Origin: Chloroflexota bacterium | Lineage (GTDB): Bacteria > Chloroflexota > Anaerolineae > Anaerolineales > Villigracilaceae | Direction of reading: 5' to 3' | DNA: 5,979 nt | NCBI GenBank assembly: GCA_021796315.1 | Contig: JAJYOH010000393.1 | Location: 1 to 5,979 of the forward strand | Part shown: piece by piece, positions 5,901-5,979 of the stretch | Position numbering within the stretch: the first letter of the stretch is position 1 | Layout of the letters: every line of letters begins with the position of its first letter | The notes under the pieces: generated by a model | The model's input: the letters and a program-made list of their open reading frames with translations, nothing else | Told to the model about the DNA's origin: nothing | Database searches by the model: none | Made by a program: the position numbers and the translations under genes

Positions 5901-5916
5901 GAATTCAAATTCAGAA
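5897..5916. promoter_or_regulatory. Operator-like palindrome overlapping the -10 box
   Basis: TTCTGAATT (5897-5905) and AATTCAGAA (5908-5916) are perfect nine-base inverted arms separated by CA. The palindrome covers the end of the -10 box and the expected transcription start, the usual place for a dimeric repressor site. No regulator gene is visible in the window to match it. Confidence 0.5.
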
Positions 5917-5931
5917 ACTGGATGAGTGAGA

Positions 5932-5979
5932 ATGGATGTAGAGAAAATTATTATCGTTGACGAGGAAGAAGAATTTCCC
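5932..5979 (+). CDS. Start of an unidentified protein (5' end only)
   Basis: Sixteen codons, MDVEKIIIVDEEEEFP, are open to the window edge. A TGA in the same frame at 5923-5925 limits the start to ATG 5932 or GTG 5926. The ATG is preferred because the weak GGAT site (5920-5923) is eight bases away, but the GTG is possible. A hydrophobic strand (KIIIVD) followed by an acidic run is all that can be seen, which is too little to name a family. Its own promoter and palindrome upstream suggest it is transcribed separately from the ABC operon. Confidence 0.6.
   Translation, partial: MDVEKIIIVDEEEEFP

Overview
The window looks like chromosomal DNA from a bacterium of the phylum Chloroflexota, most likely an Anaerolineae-type lineage. 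This is inferred from three things: the end of an archaeal-type HMG-CoA synthase beside typically bacterial genes, exported proteins with Thr/Pro-rich segments, and a dispersed-repeat-like palindrome of the 'CGCGGAG...CTCCGCG' kind. No rRNA, tRNA, CRISPR array, transposase or phage gene is visible.

Layout: (1) Positions 1-230 hold the 3' end of a plus-strand hydroxymethylglutaryl-CoA synthase gene (mevalonate pathway). (2) Positions 231-466 are a non-coding convergent gap. It is dominated by a nested inverted-repeat element (about 329-469) whose outer right arm reaches into the stop codon of the next gene. (3) Positions 467-1649 are a minus-strand two-gene operon: an AlaX-type alanyl-tRNA editing hydrolase, then a small lipoprotein of unknown function. 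(4) Positions 1650-1846 are a divergent intergenic region with a good sigma70-like promoter facing right and a GC-rich leader hairpin with a T-rich tail. (5) Positions 1847-5805 are a tight four-gene plus-strand operon: ABC ATPase, six-helix ABC-2 permease, GldG-like auxiliary membrane protein and DUF4340-like anchored protein. (6) Positions 5806-5925 carry a terminator-like hairpin, a promoter and a 9-bp-arm palindrome over the promoter's -10 box. (7) From about 5932 the first 16 codons of another plus-strand gene run off the window.

The four-gene operon is the core of the window. The ATPase and permease form a GldA/GldF-type ABC-2 transporter. The GldG-like protein places a large domain outside the membrane, and the DUF4340 protein is probably its extracytoplasmic partner. 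The gene order matches 'Gld-like' ABC systems found in many non-gliding bacteria, whose substrate is generally unknown; nothing here identifies it. The most notable non-coding features are the leader hairpin before this operon, the operator-like palindrome before the last gene and the nested palindrome at 329-469. I see no clearly novel multi-gene system.
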